From Williamsia muralis NBRC 105860 (GTDB lineage Bacteria; Actinomycetota; Actinomycetes; Mycobacteriales; Mycobacteriaceae), in contig NZ_BDAP01000005.1 in assembly GCF_001598915.1 (NCBI RefSeq), positions 124,001 through 188,000 on the forward strand: a stretch of 64,000 bases of DNA, in the 5' to 3' direction. The notes under the pieces were generated by a model. The model searched no databases and was not told where the DNA came from. It was given only the letters and a program-made list of their open reading frames with translations. The translations under genes were made by a program, and so were the position numbers. Positions 31,241 through 43,441 of this stretch are shown piece after piece; position 1 is the first letter of the stretch, and each line of letters opens with the position of its first letter.

Positions 31241-31896
31241 TCACTTCAACGACCGCACCCAGTTGCGCAGGAGCCGGGCTCCGGCGTCACCGGACTTCTC
31301 CGGGTGGAACTGGGTCGCACTCAGTGGGCCGTTCTCAACGGCGGCGAGAAATCGACCACCGTGTTCGGACCACGTGAGCTTGGCGGGTTTGAAATGTCCC
31401 TCGGAGTGCAGTTCCCATGTCTGCGCCGCATAGGAGTGCACAAAATAGAACCGCTCATCGGCGGGCATACCCTCGAAGAGGACCGAATCCGGCTCCGCCT
31501 CAACGGTATTCCAGCCCATGTGTGGGAGCACCGGGGCAGGCAGCGCACTGACCGTGCCCGGCCACTGCCCGCACCCGTCCGCCTCGACACCGAACTCGAC
31601 GCCCCGTTCGAACAGGATCTGCATTCCGACGCAGATGCCCAGCACCGGGCGACCGCCGGCGAGCCGATCATCGATGATGCGGTCGCCCTTGATCTCGCGC
31701 AGCCCTTCCATGCATGTCGCGAAGGCTCCGACGCCGGGCACGACGAGTCCGTCGGCCTCCAGGGCCGTGTGTGCGTCCGAGGTAACGGTGACGTCGGCAC
31801 CGGTGCGCTCGAGCGCTCGCTGCGCCGAGCGCAGATTGCCTGATCCGTAGTCGAGGATGGCGACTGTGCGGCCTTCGGTGCCGCTTCCGGTGTTGC

Positions 31897-31900
<4 letters not shown>
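31241..31900 (-). CDS. hisH: imidazole glycerol phosphate synthase glutaminase subunit
   Basis: Predicted 219-residue class I glutamine amidotransferase feeding ammonia to HisF. It opens [14 protein letters not shown], with nucleophile Cys in [13 protein letters not shown] and the His-Glu pair in [10 protein letters not shown]. The GTG at 31900 overlaps the hisB stop as GTGA; an upstream in-frame extension is only the shadow of hisB. It acts as a HisF-HisH heterodimer in the cytosol. Confidence 0.96.
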
Positions 31901-34987
<3,087 letters not shown>

Positions 34988-35016
34988 CGGCGAATACTCC
35001 TGACGGGTGGGTCGGC

Positions 35017-35038
35017 GATCCATAGTGCGCTATGGATC
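35017..35038. promoter_or_regulatory. perfect palindrome between hisD and holin-like gene, candidate operator
   Basis: The arms GATCCATAG and CTATGGATC are exact reverse complements around a TGCG spacer. The site lies 30 bases upstream of the hisD ATG and 60 upstream of the divergent membrane gene. A TetR- or GntR-type repressor of the his operon is the natural guess (a HisR-type regulator is reported in Corynebacterium). The cognate protein is not encoded nearby. Confidence 0.6.
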
Positions 35039-35097
35039 CGAGTTCAAGGATATGCGGTGCGGCCAGCCGTTTTCACCGGCGGCCCTACGATCAGTAC

Positions 35098-35514
35098 ATG
35101 GTCTTCGTCGTCCGCCTGCTGATCAACGCCATCGCGATCTGGATGGCCGCGGCGCTCGTCTCCGGCATCTCCATCGCCACCGACGGCCGCGACACGTCCG
35201 CACAGGTCCTGATCGTCCTGTTCATCGCCCTGGTGTTCACCGTGGTGAACACCGCGATCAAGCCGGTGGTGAAACTGCTGTCGATCCCCCTGCTGATCCT
35301 CACACTCGGCTTGTTCACGCTGGTCATCAACGCTTTGATGCTGCTGCTGACCGCGTGGATCACCGACTCCACCGAGTTCGGGCTCAGCATCGACGGGTTC
35401 TGGACCGCGGTGTGGGGGTCGGTGATCATCTCGATCGTCAACTTCCTGCTCGGCGCGCTTGTTCCCGATCGCAGATCGCGGGACCGGAGACAAGCGCGTC
35501 AGACGTTCAGATGA
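35098..35514 (+). CDS. holin-like membrane protein of the PF04020 family
   Basis: Predicted 138-residue membrane protein with four hydrophobic segments and the internal pattern VVNTAIKPVVKLLSIPLLILTLGLF (split here) characteristic of the PF04020 phage-holin-like family common in actinobacterial chromosomes. No prophage surrounds it, so holin activity is not implied. The ATG at 35098 is chosen because residues before it are not membrane-like. It is divergent from hisD and convergent with adhC. Confidence 0.82.
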   Translation: MVFVVRLLINAIAIWMAAALVSGISIATDGRDTSAQVLIVLFIALVFTVVNTAIKPVVKLLSIPLLILTLGLFTLVINALMLLLTAWITDSTEFGLSIDGFWTAVWGSVIISIVNFLLGALVPDRRSRDRRQARQTFR

Positions 35515-35526
35515 CGACCGGCGGGT

Positions 35527-36567
35527 TCACAGCGTCGAGTTGTCGATGACAAACCGGTAGCGGACGTCGGATGCGATCACCCGCTCGTAGGCCTCGTTGA
35601 TCTGCTGTGCGGGGATGACCTCGATCTCCGACCCCAGATCGTGCTCGGCGCAGAAGTCCAACATCTCCTGGGTCTCGGCGATGCCGCCGATCATCGAGCC
35701 GGCCAGCGAACGCCGGTTCGCGGTCAGGGACATCGCCCGGACCGAGATCGGCTTCTCCGGCAGCCCGAGTTCCACCAGCGTGCCGTTCAGCGCGAGCATG
35801 CCCATGTACTTGTTGATGTCGAAGTTGACCGACACCGTGTTGATGATGAGATCAAACTTTCCGCGCAGTTGCTTGAACGTTGCCGGGTCGTCGGTGGCGT
35901 AATAGTGCTGCGCGCCGAGCCGCAATCCGTCTTCCATCTTCTTGAGGGATTGCGAGATCACACTCACCTCGGCGCCCATGGCCGCAGCGATCTTGACGCC
36001 CATGTGACCCAGTCCCCCGAGACCGATGATCGCGACCCGTTTGCCCGGCCCCGCACCCCAGTGCCGCAACGGCGAGTAGGTGGTGATCCCGGCGCACAAC
36101 AGCGGAGCTGCCACATCGAGCCCCAAGGAATCGGGGATGCGGAGCACGTAATTCGCGTCGACCACCACTTCTTGGGCGTATCCACCGGTGGTCGGCTCGC
36201 CGTTGCGACCGGTCGAGTTGTACGTGCCGACCATCCCGCGCCTGCAGTACTGCTCCTGGCCGAGGACGCAGGCCTCGCACTCACGGCATGAATCGACAAA
36301 GCACCCGACTCCCACCCGGTCGCCGACCTGGTACTTGGTCACCTCGGAACCGATCTCCGAGACGGTTCCCGCGATCTCGTGACCGGGCACGACGGGGTAT
36401 GCGGTGTTGCCCCATTCGTTGCGAGCGGTGTGGATGTCCGAGTGACAGATCCCGGCGTACGCAACCGCGATGCGAACATCGTGCGGACCCACCTCACGAG
36501 TGTTGATGGTGGTGGGGACCAGCTCTTCCGTCGCGGACATCGCGGCGTAGGCATTGACGGTCGGCAC
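35527..36567 (-). CDS. adhC: zinc-dependent NADP alcohol dehydrogenase, AdhC/YahK type
   Basis: Predicted 346-residue cinnamyl-alcohol-dehydrogenase-like enzyme reducing aldehydes with NADPH. Catalytic zinc ligands lie in AGICHSDIH (Cys, His), GHEIAG (His-Glu) and LCAGITTY (Cys). The structural zinc set is present in [15 protein letters not shown], four Cys. The coenzyme loop is [12 protein letters not shown]. The GTG start at 36567 has GGAGGT seven bases upstream. It is a monocistronic-looking gene between the his and nad blocks, similar to M. tuberculosis AdhC. Confidence 0.9.
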   Translation of the reverse strand: MPTVNAYAAMSATEELVPTTINTREVGPHDVRIAVAYAGICHSDIHTARNEWGNTAYPVVPGHEIAGTVSEIGSEVTKYQVGDRVGVGCFVDSCRECEACVLGQEQYCRRGMVGTYNSTGRNGEPTTGGYAQEVVVDANYVLRIPDSLGLDVAAPLLCAGITTYSPLRHWGAGPGKRVAIIGLGGLGHMGVKIAAAMGAEVSVISQSLKKMEDGLRLGAQHYYATDDPATFKQLRGKFDLIINTVSVNFDINKYMGMLALNGTLVELGLPEKPISVRAMSLTANRRSLAGSMIGGIAETQEMLDFCAEHDLGSEIEVIPAQQINEAYERVIASDVRYRFVIDNSTL

Positions 36568-36659
36568 GTGTTCTACCTCCAGGGGATTGGCGTTGGTGGT
36601 GCGAATGAATGGCGTCGAGCGCCGTATTCAATCGTACAGACGCATATGTCCCCGGCCCC

Positions 36660-36719
36660 GTTCGCTGAGTCAGCGCGAACGCAGGCCTTGCGTCGATGTG
36701 CAGGAGTTGCAGAACCTGC
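36660..36719. promoter_or_regulatory. two small hairpins upstream of adhC and downstream of nadC
   Basis: In the 183-base gap between adhC and nadC, CGCTGA and TCAGCG pair around one base at 36663-36676, and GCAGG with CCTGC at 36700-36719. They may end the nadC transcript or mark the adhC promoter region. They are short and without T-runs. Confidence 0.3.
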
Positions 36720-36750
36720 GGACGGACACAAATCCGGCCGTTGCGGAGAA

Positions 36751-37620
36751 CTAGTCGCCGACCCAATCGAATCCTAGGTCGAGCGCGATGACCGAGTGGG
36801 TCAACGCTCCGACAGCGAGGTAGTCGACACCGGTTCGGGCGTAGTCCTCGGCGACATCCAGACTCAGACCACCCGAGGACTCGAGTTTGGTCTTCGGCGA
36901 CCGCGAGTTCCTGCGCTGCACCGCCATCTGGGTCTGCCACAACGGGAAGTTGTCCAGCAGAACCAGCTCCGCCTCCAGCAGCAGTGCCTCGTCGAGCTGT
37001 TCGAGCGAGTCCACCTCGACCTCACACGGCAGGTCCGGCGACGCGGCACGCACCGCCTGCAACGCGGCCGTGACAGAACCCGCCGCGGCCACGTGGTTGT
37101 CCTTGATCAGTGCAGCGTCGCCCAACCCCATGCGGTGGTTCTCTCCCCCGCCACACCGCACCGCGTACTTCTGGAGCGATCGCATGCCGGGCAACGTCTT
37201 TCGGGAATCACGGACCTTGGCGCCGGTGCCATCGAGCTCGGCGACCCACTGCGCGGTGGCGGTGGCGATCCCCGACAGATGACACAGGAGGTTCAATGCA
37301 GTGCGTTCGGCGACAAGCAGTCCGCCGACCGGGCCCCGCAACGTCGCGACGACCGTGCCCGGTTCGACCACCGCGCCGTCCTCGAGGCGGTCGAGCACCT
37401 CGTATGCGCCGGTGCCGATCACCGCATCGAACACCTGTAGTGCAACGTCGAGGCCGGCGAGTACACCGGATTGCCGGCTGCCGAGGGCCACGGTCGCAAC
37501 TGCTCCCTCGGGAACCGTTGCGGCCGTGGTGACGTCGGGTCCGTAGCGCAGATCCTCGTCCAGTGCGGTCGCGATCAGTGCGGCGACCTCAGCGGTGCCG
37601 GCAGGGTTGCCCGCCGTCAC
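36751..37620 (-). CDS. nadC: nicotinate-nucleotide pyrophosphorylase (quinolinate phosphoribosyltransferase)
   Basis: Predicted 289-residue enzyme joining quinolinate and PRPP to nicotinate mononucleotide. Hallmarks are [28 protein letters not shown] and [11 protein letters not shown]. The GTG at 37620 overlaps the nadA stop as GTGA; the longer in-frame extension shadows nadA. Elsewhere nadB usually lies between nadA and nadC; it is missing here. Confidence 0.95.
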   Translation of the reverse strand: MTAGNPAGTAEVAALIATALDEDLRYGPDVTTAATVPEGAVATVALGSRQSGVLAGLDVALQVFDAVIGTGAYEVLDRLEDGAVVEPGTVVATLRGPVGGLLVAERTALNLLCHLSGIATATAQWVAELDGTGAKVRDSRKTLPGMRSLQKYAVRCGGGENHRMGLGDAALIKDNHVAAAGSVTAALQAVRAASPDLPCEVEVDSLEQLDEALLLEAELVLLDNFPLWQTQMAVQRRNSRSPKTKLESSGGLSLDVAEDYARTGVDYLAVGALTHSVIALDLGFDWVGD

Positions 37621-38636
37621 TCCCCCGACCCCGGATTGCCGATCTCGATCATCCGCTGCACGCTCAGCCGGGCGCGCTCGGCCGTGGCGGCGTCGACGTG
37701 CACCTCGTCCTTGCCCTCGGTGAGGCAGCGCAGCAGAGCGGCCGGGGTGATCATCTTCATGTACGGGCATGACGCGCGGTCGTTGACTGCCTGGAAATCG
37801 ACGTCCGGGGCAGCCTTGCGCAGCTGGTGCAGCATGCCGACCTCGGTGGCCACCAGCACCTGTGTTGCGCCGGTGGCGCGGGCGGCGTCGAGCATTCCAC
37901 CGGTGGAGAGGATCTTGACCTTGTCCGCCGGCACGAAGCCCTCGCCCGCGAGATAGAGAGCCGAAGTGGCGCAACCACATTCGGGGTGCACGTACAACTC
38001 GGCGTCCGGGTGGGTCCGGGACTTCTCCGTCAGCTCATCACCGTTGATACCGGCGTGCACGTGACACTCGCCGGCCCAGATCTGCATGTTCGTACGGCCG
38101 GTCACCCGCTTGACGTGGGCTCCCAGGAACTGGTCGGGGAGGAAGAGCACCTCACGGTCGGGGTCGATGGAGTTGACCACATCGACGGCGTTCGACGACG
38201 TGCAGCAGATATCGGTGAGACCCTTCACCTCTGCTGTCGTGTTGACGTAGGAGACGACCACCGCATCCGGGTAGTCGGCCTTCCAGGCCCGCAGGTCCTC
38301 GGCGGTGATGGAGTCAGCGAGCGAACATCCGGCCCGCTCGTCCGGGATGAGCACCCGCTTGTCGGGGCTGAGGATCTTGGCCGTCTCCGCCATGAAGTGC
38401 ACGCCACAGAAGATGATCTCGTCGGTCTCGGCCTCGGCCGCGATGCGCGACAGCGCAAGGGAGTCGCCCACGTGGTCGGCGACGTCCTGGATGGCGGGCA
38501 ACTGATAGTTGTGGGCCAGCAAGGTCGCGTTGCGTGCCTTGGCCAGGCGCTTGATCTCGGCGAACCATTCGGGCGTGGGGTCGACTCCGGTGTAGAGAGG
38601 TGCGGTAGAGCCGATCGGGAGTTCCGTGGTGGTCAT
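37617..38636 (-). CDS. nadA: quinolinate synthase A
   Basis: Predicted 339-residue 4Fe-4S enzyme condensing iminoaspartate with dihydroxyacetone phosphate to quinolinate. Cluster-binding cysteines are expected among the cysteines in [20 protein letters not shown] and RASCPYMKM; motif [16 protein letters not shown] marks the N-terminus. The ATG at 38636 has AGGAGG nine bases upstream and is preferred to TTG 38642. It is divergent from nrtR across a region with a perfect palindrome and coupled to nadC. Confidence 0.95.
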   Translation of the reverse strand: MTTTELPIGSTAPLYTGVDPTPEWFAEIKRLAKARNATLLAHNYQLPAIQDVADHVGDSLALSRIAAEAETDEIIFCGVHFMAETAKILSPDKRVLIPDERAGCSLADSITAEDLRAWKADYPDAVVVSYVNTTAEVKGLTDICCTSSNAVDVVNSIDPDREVLFLPDQFLGAHVKRVTGRTNMQIWAGECHVHAGINGDELTEKSRTHPDAELYVHPECGCATSALYLAGEGFVPADKVKILSTGGMLDAARATGATQVLVATEVGMLHQLRKAAPDVDFQAVNDRASCPYMKMITPAALLRCLTEGKDEVHVDAATAERARLSVQRMIEIGNPGSGE

Positions 38637-38697
38637 GTCCAACCACCTCCTGTTCGTGGCGCCGACCTACGGTGGCCGGCCTGGGATACTGGGCTGG

Positions 38698-38722
38698 GGT
38701 TTTCGACTGTAGATCGAAAACC
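38698..38722. promoter_or_regulatory. perfect palindrome between nadA and nrtR, probable NrtR operator
   Basis: The arms GGTTTTCGA and TCGAAAACC are exact reverse complements around the 7-base spacer CTGTAGA. The site lies 61 bases upstream of the nadA ATG and 106 upstream of nrtR, next to a TATCCC -10-like box for nadA. The divergent position beside a NUDIX-related regulator of NAD genes supports autoregulated repression. Confidence 0.8.
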
Positions 38723-38828
38723 TCGACCCGATCGTAGCACTCGCCCGCCACGGGCCACCGAAAGGCCGCATCCGCGACCCCCTCGACATGGTCAAACAGG
38801 GCACCGGACACCCACTACACTCGCAGCC

Positions 38829-39524
38829 ATGCCTGCGCCGAGCGTCTTTCATGAAGTGCTCTGCGCCGTGTTCCAGGTGCGCGAATCGGGTGACTCCGAC
38901 GCTCCCCAACTCTCGGTCTTGCTGTGGCAGCGGGCGTTCGACCCGCAGGCCGGATCGTGGTCGCTGCCCGGCGGCGGCCTTCGAGCCGACGAGGACCTCA
39001 AGACCTCGGCGCTGCGGCAATTGGCCGAGAAGGTCGACGTGCGCGAAGTCGCCCACCTCGAGCAACTGTCGGTCTTCTCCGACCCCAAACGGATGCCCGG
39101 ACCGCGTGTCATCGCGTCCTCATATCTCGGTATGGTGCCGTCCGACTCACAGCCGAATCTGCCACCCGACACCCGATGGCACCCGGTCTCGCAACTACCG
39201 GAGATCAGTTTCGACCACAGCCAGATCGTCGAACGGGCACGGTCGAGACTGGCTGCGAAGTTGTCGTACACGAACATCGCGTTTGCACTCGCGCCCGCCG
39301 AGTTCTCGATGTCGGCTCTGAGCGACATCTACTGCGCCGCCCTCGGCTACCCGGTGGACTCGACGAATCTGCTGCGCATCCTGTCCCGCCGCGGCGTGAT
39401 CACCGCAACCGGAACAGTCGGGCGGACCGGCCCGTCGGGTGGGCGGCCACCGGCGCTCTACCGTTTTGCCGACAAACAACTGCGCATCACCGACGAGTTC
39501 GCGACGCTCCGCCCGCCGCCCTGA
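38829..39524 (+). CDS. nrtR: NrtR-type NUDIX-related repressor of NAD biosynthesis
   Basis: Predicted 231-residue regulator. The N-terminal NUDIX-like domain (about 1-140) keeps the start of the NUDIX box, GGLRADED with Glu55, but the catalytic REUXEE core reads RQLAEKVD (residues 63-70): two Glu and the Gly are replaced, so pyrophosphatase activity is probably lost. The C-terminal ~85 residues look like a winged helix (AALGYPVDSTNLLRILSRRG). This is the NrtR architecture, which senses ADP-ribose-like ligands and represses nad genes. It is divergent from nadA, as in M. tuberculosis and M. smegmatis. Confidence 0.88.
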   Translation: MPAPSVFHEVLCAVFQVRESGDSDAPQLSVLLWQRAFDPQAGSWSLPGGGLRADEDLKTSALRQLAEKVDVREVAHLEQLSVFSDPKRMPGPRVIASSYLGMVPSDSQPNLPPDTRWHPVSQLPEISFDHSQIVERARSRLAAKLSYTNIAFALAPAEFSMSALSDIYCAALGYPVDSTNLLRILSRRGVITATGTVGRTGPSGGRPPALYRFADKQLRITDEFATLRPPP

Positions 39525-39540
39525 CCCGCCGCGAACGCGC

Positions 39541-39969
39541 TCACCCGGTCCGCGTGTGTTCGGCCAGTTTTGTCAGGAGAACCGCGAGGGAAGCGACCTC
39601 GTCGTCGCTGAGCGCGTCGAAAGGCAGGGGCGCCGGATCCTCGACCGCTCGTGCCGCATCGAGCATCTCCCGCCCCGCCTCGGTCAACGACACCACCTTG
39701 CTGCGCCGGTTGGCCGGATCCGTTCGACGGTCCACCAGTCCCCGCTGCTCCAGCTCTGTCACGGCCACCGTGGCGGCAGGTGCGTCCACCGTGGCCGCCG
39801 ACGCCAGCTGCTTCATGGTGAGTGGACCCCCGTCGAGCCGGCTCAGCATCCGGAATCGACTGAACGGCAACCCCGTTTGGTCGATCACCGCGCGGCGCCA
39901 CGTCTCGCGGTTACTGTGCACCAGCGTCGTCATCGTGCGCCACACCTCGTCACGCTGATCCCCCATCAC
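39541..39969 (-). CDS. MarR-family transcriptional regulator
   Basis: Predicted 142-residue winged-helix regulator. The recognition region is LTMKQLASAATVDAPAATVAVTELEQRGLV (split over residues 50-79) and the wing contains DRRTDPANRRSKVVSLTEAG, the classic MarR D-x-R-x3-R signature. The GTG at 39969 overlaps the stop of the upstream MFS transporter (GTGA), so the two are co-expressed and the regulator most likely represses the pump and itself through the palindrome next to the transporter start. The inducing compound is unknown. Confidence 0.9.
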   Translation of the reverse strand: MMGDQRDEVWRTMTTLVHSNRETWRRAVIDQTGLPFSRFRMLSRLDGGPLTMKQLASAATVDAPAATVAVTELEQRGLVDRRTDPANRRSKVVSLTEAGREMLDAARAVEDPAPLPFDALSDDEVASLAVLLTKLAEHTRTG

Positions 39970-41456
39970 CGGCCCCTGCCGCCGGCGGGGGTGTGATGCG
40001 TCGGCTGGACGATCGGCTTCTCGTCAGACTCGGCGAACAGGTCGGCAACCCGCGACGTGGTGCGCGCCGACGCCTCTGTGGTGGAGAAGATCCCCAGTCC
40101 TGCGATGGTGAGGGCGAGTCCCGCGGTCACCCACCACAGCGGAGCCATCGCGGAGACGGACACCGGCGACTCGGGTCCTGCCGCGATCACCGACCCGGCA
40201 ATGGTTCCCGACAGCGCCACCCCCACGCTGATCCCGAGTTGGCGGCTCGTCGATGCGATCGCCGACGCAGCACCTGCGCGTTCGCGCGGCATCCCGCTGA
40301 CGGCAGCCGTGGTGATCGGCGCGTTCACGGTTCCGAAACCGACCCCGAACATGCCGAAGACGATGAGCATCTGCCAGTTGGGGGTGTTCGGTCCCAGTTG
40401 CGTGAGCAGGCTCGATGCCAATGCGAGCATCACACCCGCGAACACCAGGGATGGGCGCGTTCCATAGCGGCCCACCAGGCGTCCGGACAACGGCGAGCAG
40501 ATGATGGTGCCGATCGCGATCGGCAGGAACATCAGACCCGTCTCGACCGGGGAGTAGCCGCGAATTCCCTGCAGGTAGATCGACATCATGAACAGGAACG
40601 CGCCATAGGCGGCAAAGGCGCAGATGCCGGTGACGGTGGCCGCCGAGAACGGGATGCTGCGGAAGAACCGTAGTTCGATGAACGGGTCGGTCCGGCGCAG
40701 TTCGTACGCGCAGAAACCGCCGAAGGCGACGATCGCCACCACAAAGATCCCGATCGTCCGCCAATCAGTCCAGCCCATGCCGGGCCCCTCGATCAACCCG
40801 ATGACAACACCAGCCATGAACGTGATCGCCAGGCCTTGTCCGATGGGGTCGAGTCCGCGAACGCGTTGCGACTTCGATTCGGGCACAACAACAATGGTGG
40901 CGATCACCGCGATCAGGCAGATCGGGAGGTTGATCAGGAACACCGACTGCCAACTGAACAGATCGATGAGCACGCCGCCCACGATCGGGCCGAGCGCCAT
41001 CGAGACCCCGACCACCGCACCCCAGACGCCGACCGCCCGAGCACGTTCGACCCGGCCCGAGAACGTCTGGGTGATGATGGACATGGCCACCGGATTGAGC
41101 ATCGAACCGCCCACCGCCTGGAGGAATCTGGCGGCGATGAGGACCTCGACGCTGGGTGCCAGGCTGCACAGAAGCGAGCCCAGAGCGAACAACGTCAGGC
41201 CGATCTGGAACACCCGCCGCCGCCCGAATCGGTCTGCGGTGGTTCCGGCGAGCATCAGCAAACTGGCCAACACCAGCGTGTAGACATCGATCACCCACTG
41301 CAATTCGGTGGGCGTGGCTTCGAAGTCACTCCTGATCGACGGGATCGCGACGTTGACGATGGTCGCGTCCATCGAGACGATCAGCAGGCTGAGACAGCAG
41401 GTCGCGAGAATCGCCACCTTGCGATTGCGACTGAGATCCTCGACTGGTTTGGTCAC
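39966..41456 (-). CDS. MFS drug efflux transporter, DHA2/EmrB-QacA type
   Basis: Predicted 496-residue inner-membrane antiporter with about 14 helices. Motif A-like ADRFGRRRVF follows helix 2, motif C-like GPIVGGVLIDLFSWQSVFLIN lies in helix 5 (split here), and the N-terminal IVSMDATIVNVAIPSI is typical of DHA2. It should export a hydrophobic drug or metabolite using proton motive force. The GTG start at 41456 follows an imperfect palindrome by a single base and has no ribosome site, suggesting a leaderless mRNA under tight MarR control. Confidence 0.92.
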   Translation of the reverse strand: MTKPVEDLSRNRKVAILATCCLSLLIVSMDATIVNVAIPSIRSDFEATPTELQWVIDVYTLVLASLLMLAGTTADRFGRRRVFQIGLTLFALGSLLCSLAPSVEVLIAARFLQAVGGSMLNPVAMSIITQTFSGRVERARAVGVWGAVVGVSMALGPIVGGVLIDLFSWQSVFLINLPICLIAVIATIVVVPESKSQRVRGLDPIGQGLAITFMAGVVIGLIEGPGMGWTDWRTIGIFVVAIVAFGGFCAYELRRTDPFIELRFFRSIPFSAATVTGICAFAAYGAFLFMMSIYLQGIRGYSPVETGLMFLPIAIGTIICSPLSGRLVGRYGTRPSLVFAGVMLALASSLLTQLGPNTPNWQMLIVFGMFGVGFGTVNAPITTAAVSGMPRERAGAASAIASTSRQLGISVGVALSGTIAGSVIAAGPESPVSVSAMAPLWWVTAGLALTIAGLGIFSTTEASARTTSRVADLFAESDEKPIVQPTHHTPAGGRGR

Positions 41457-41457
41457 G

Positions 41458-41483
41458 AAACTATTGTGAAACTACAACTGTTT
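41458..41483. promoter_or_regulatory. palindrome abutting MFS start codon, candidate MarR operator
   Basis: AAACTATTGT and ACAACTGTTT pair at eight of ten positions around GAAACT. It ends one base before the transporter's GTG, so a bound regulator would cover the start region. Confidence 0.55.
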
Positions 41484-41507
41484 CTGCGCAAGTGCCTGTG
41501 CAGCACG

Positions 41508-42104
41508 TCACTCTCGGTGCGACACACTCGCTTCGACGGGGGCACCCTCGTCGGTCGTCGACTCGCGGGGTTCGCCGCGTTCAAGGGCGACCAGCAAGAT
41601 GATGGTGACCAGCGCAGTCAGAGGCGCGATCACCAGCAGTGCCCACGAGAATCCGACTCCTCCGGAGATGTCGAGCTGGGCGCCGACGATGCGCAGGCTG
41701 GGCGGCTGGGTGAACTCCTGCCCTATCGCCACCCCATCTCGACCCGAAAAGCGCAGACGCGCAATGGCATCGCCCACCCATACCGCCCCGACACCGGCCG
41801 TGATCGTCGACAGGGTCAACACCACCACGCCCAACGGACCACGGAGTAGCGGAGATACCCAGAGCACCACGGCAAGCACCACACCGGCGGCCAGTGCCAC
41901 GCAGAAGAAGATCGCCAGGGCGGAGAACTCGGTGCCGGCGTCGCCGGTGGCCACCGCCCTGCCCGATTCGATCACCCGACCGTCGATGCCCGGGGTGAGC
42001 AGTCCCCAGATCACTCCCCATGCGATAGCGACCAACACAATCCCCGCCACGACCAGCGCGGCCGCCGATGCGGAAGGCGACAACGCCCGGCGCGAACCGG
42101 TCAA
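41508..42104 (-). CDS. DUF2567-type membrane protein next to biotin genes
   Basis: Predicted 198-residue membrane protein with four hydrophobic segments and a charged C-terminus, resembling the DUF2567 family found beside bioB in mycobacteria (Rv1591). The function is unknown. The start is taken as TTG 42104, which overlaps the bsaP stop as TTGA; an ATG at 42161 would force a 61-base overlap and adds an Arg/Gly-rich head. It is probably the last gene of the bioB-bsaP transcript. Confidence 0.7.
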   Translation of the reverse strand: MTGSRRALSPSASAAALVVAGIVLVAIAWGVIWGLLTPGIDGRVIESGRAVATGDAGTEFSALAIFFCVALAAGVVLAVVLWVSPLLRGPLGVVVLTLSTITAGVGAVWVGDAIARLRFSGRDGVAIGQEFTQPPSLRIVGAQLDISGGVGFSWALLVIAPLTALVTIILLVALERGEPRESTTDEGAPVEASVSHRE

Positions 42105-42337
42105 CGCTGTGCCAGCTCCACCGAGTCGACCGTGCCGTGTCGTGAGCAGCGCGCGGACCATCCGTCAGGACGGACTTGAACGACCATCCGGCGCCCACAC
42201 TGGCCGCAATATCGTGGCGGCTCCAGACCCAACTGCGCGGCCTTGGGCACCGAGTCCGGGTGCTCGAGCTCCAACCGCACGCCCGTGTACACCCCGAAGG
42301 TGAGAGGCGCGGCCAGTGGCGCGGGGATGTCGGTCAT
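42101..42337 (-). CDS. bsaP: biotin synthase auxiliary protein
   Basis: Predicted 78-residue protein matching the small cysteine-bearing Rv1590-type protein immediately after bioB, named BsaP in mycobacteria and reported as needed for BioB activity. A CxxC pair ([10 protein letters not shown]) and a third Cys (WSARCSRHG) could bind a metal or FeS cluster. It lies 29 bases after bioB. The assignment rests on length, cysteine pattern and synteny. Confidence 0.8.
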   Translation of the reverse strand: MTDIPAPLAAPLTFGVYTGVRLELEHPDSVPKAAQLGLEPPRYCGQCGRRMVVQVRPDGWSARCSRHGTVDSVELAQR

Positions 42338-42366
42338 CGTCGGAGCGTTCCTTGAGATGCGAACTG

Positions 42367-43380
42367 TCAGATCGAGTCGTTGAGGGCCTTGATCGGCATC
42401 TGCAGCTCTTCGAGCAGATCCAGATCGGTCTCGGCCGGACGGCCGAGGGTGGTGAGGTAGTTACCGACGATGACCGCGTTGATCCCGCCGAGGATGCCCT
42501 GCTTGGCGCCGAGGTCACCGAGGGTGATCTCCCGGCCACCGGCGAACCGCAGGATGGTGCGCGGCAGCGCCAGGCGGAAGGCGGCGACCGCTTTGAGCGC
42601 TTCTGCGGCCGGCAAGACGTCGAGGTCGCCGAACGGGGTGCCGGGACGCGGGTTCAGGAAGTTCAGCGGGACCTCGTCGGGATCGAGTGCCGCCAGATCC
42701 GCTGCGAACTCGGCGCGCTGCTCGAGCGACTCGCCCATGCCGAGGATGCCGCCGCAGCACACCTCCATACCGGCCTCGCGAATCATCTTCAGCGTTCCGA
42801 ACCGCTCCTCCCAGGTGTGGGTGGTGACCACGTTCGGGAAGTGCGAACGCGCGGTCTCCAGGTTGTGGTTGTAGCGGTGTACACCCATCGCCTTGAGCTC
42901 ATCGACCTGTTCCTGCGTCAACATGCCCAGGCTGCAGGCGATCTGGATGTCGACCTCAGCGCGGATCGCTTCGATGCCGGCAGCAACCTGCGTCATAAGG
43001 CGCTTGTCGGGACCACGTACCGCCGCGACGATGCAGAACTCGGTGGCGCCGGACTTCGCGGTCTGCTTGGCGGCCTCCACGAGAGCCGGGATGTCGATCC
43101 ACGCGCTGCGCACCGGTGATGCGAACAAGCCGGACTGCGAGCAGAAATGGCAGTCCTCGGGGCAACCGCCGGTCTTGAGCGAGATGATGCCTTCGACCTC
43201 GACCTCCGGCCCGCAGTGCTTCATCCGCACGTCGTGCGCGAGCTGCAGAAGATCGGTCAGTTTTTCGTCGGGCAGCTGCAGGATCTGCAGTGTCTGCTCT
43301 TTGTCGAGCCCTTCACCGCGTTCCAACACCTGCTCGCGCGCGACGTCCAGAATGTCTGTGCGTACTGGTGCCTGGGTCAC
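42367..43380 (-). CDS. bioB: biotin synthase
   Basis: Predicted 337-residue radical SAM enzyme inserting sulfur into dethiobiotin. The SAM-cluster motif CPEDCHFC (CxxxCxxC) is near residue 70, followed by [12 protein letters not shown] and a C-terminal segment with [16 protein letters not shown]. The GTG at 43380 has GGGAGG six bases upstream, a better start than ATG 43401. It is followed by bsaP; bioD lies 61 bases upstream with its own possible promoter between. Confidence 0.95.
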   Translation of the reverse strand: MTQAPVRTDILDVAREQVLERGEGLDKEQTLQILQLPDEKLTDLLQLAHDVRMKHCGPEVEVEGIISLKTGGCPEDCHFCSQSGLFASPVRSAWIDIPALVEAAKQTAKSGATEFCIVAAVRGPDKRLMTQVAAGIEAIRAEVDIQIACSLGMLTQEQVDELKAMGVHRYNHNLETARSHFPNVVTTHTWEERFGTLKMIREAGMEVCCGGILGMGESLEQRAEFAADLAALDPDEVPLNFLNPRPGTPFGDLDVLPAAEALKAVAAFRLALPRTILRFAGGREITLGDLGAKQGILGGINAVIVGNYLTTLGRPAETDLDLLEELQMPIKALNDSI

Positions 43381-43441
43381 GTGGGGCCTCCCTCTTGTCA
43401 TGAGTATTGCGGGTCTCAGTGTGCCCTATCACCGTGGGCGG

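Noticed and set aside
35098-35514. Evidence for a prophage from a holin-like gene
   Set aside because: PF04020-type proteins are common chromosomal membrane proteins, and no phage structural, lysis or integrase genes surround it.
37827-38828. N-terminal extension of NrtR over 334 codons
   Set aside because: The extension is antisense to nadA and would abolish the nadA promoter region. Homology to NrtR starts at the ATG at 38829.
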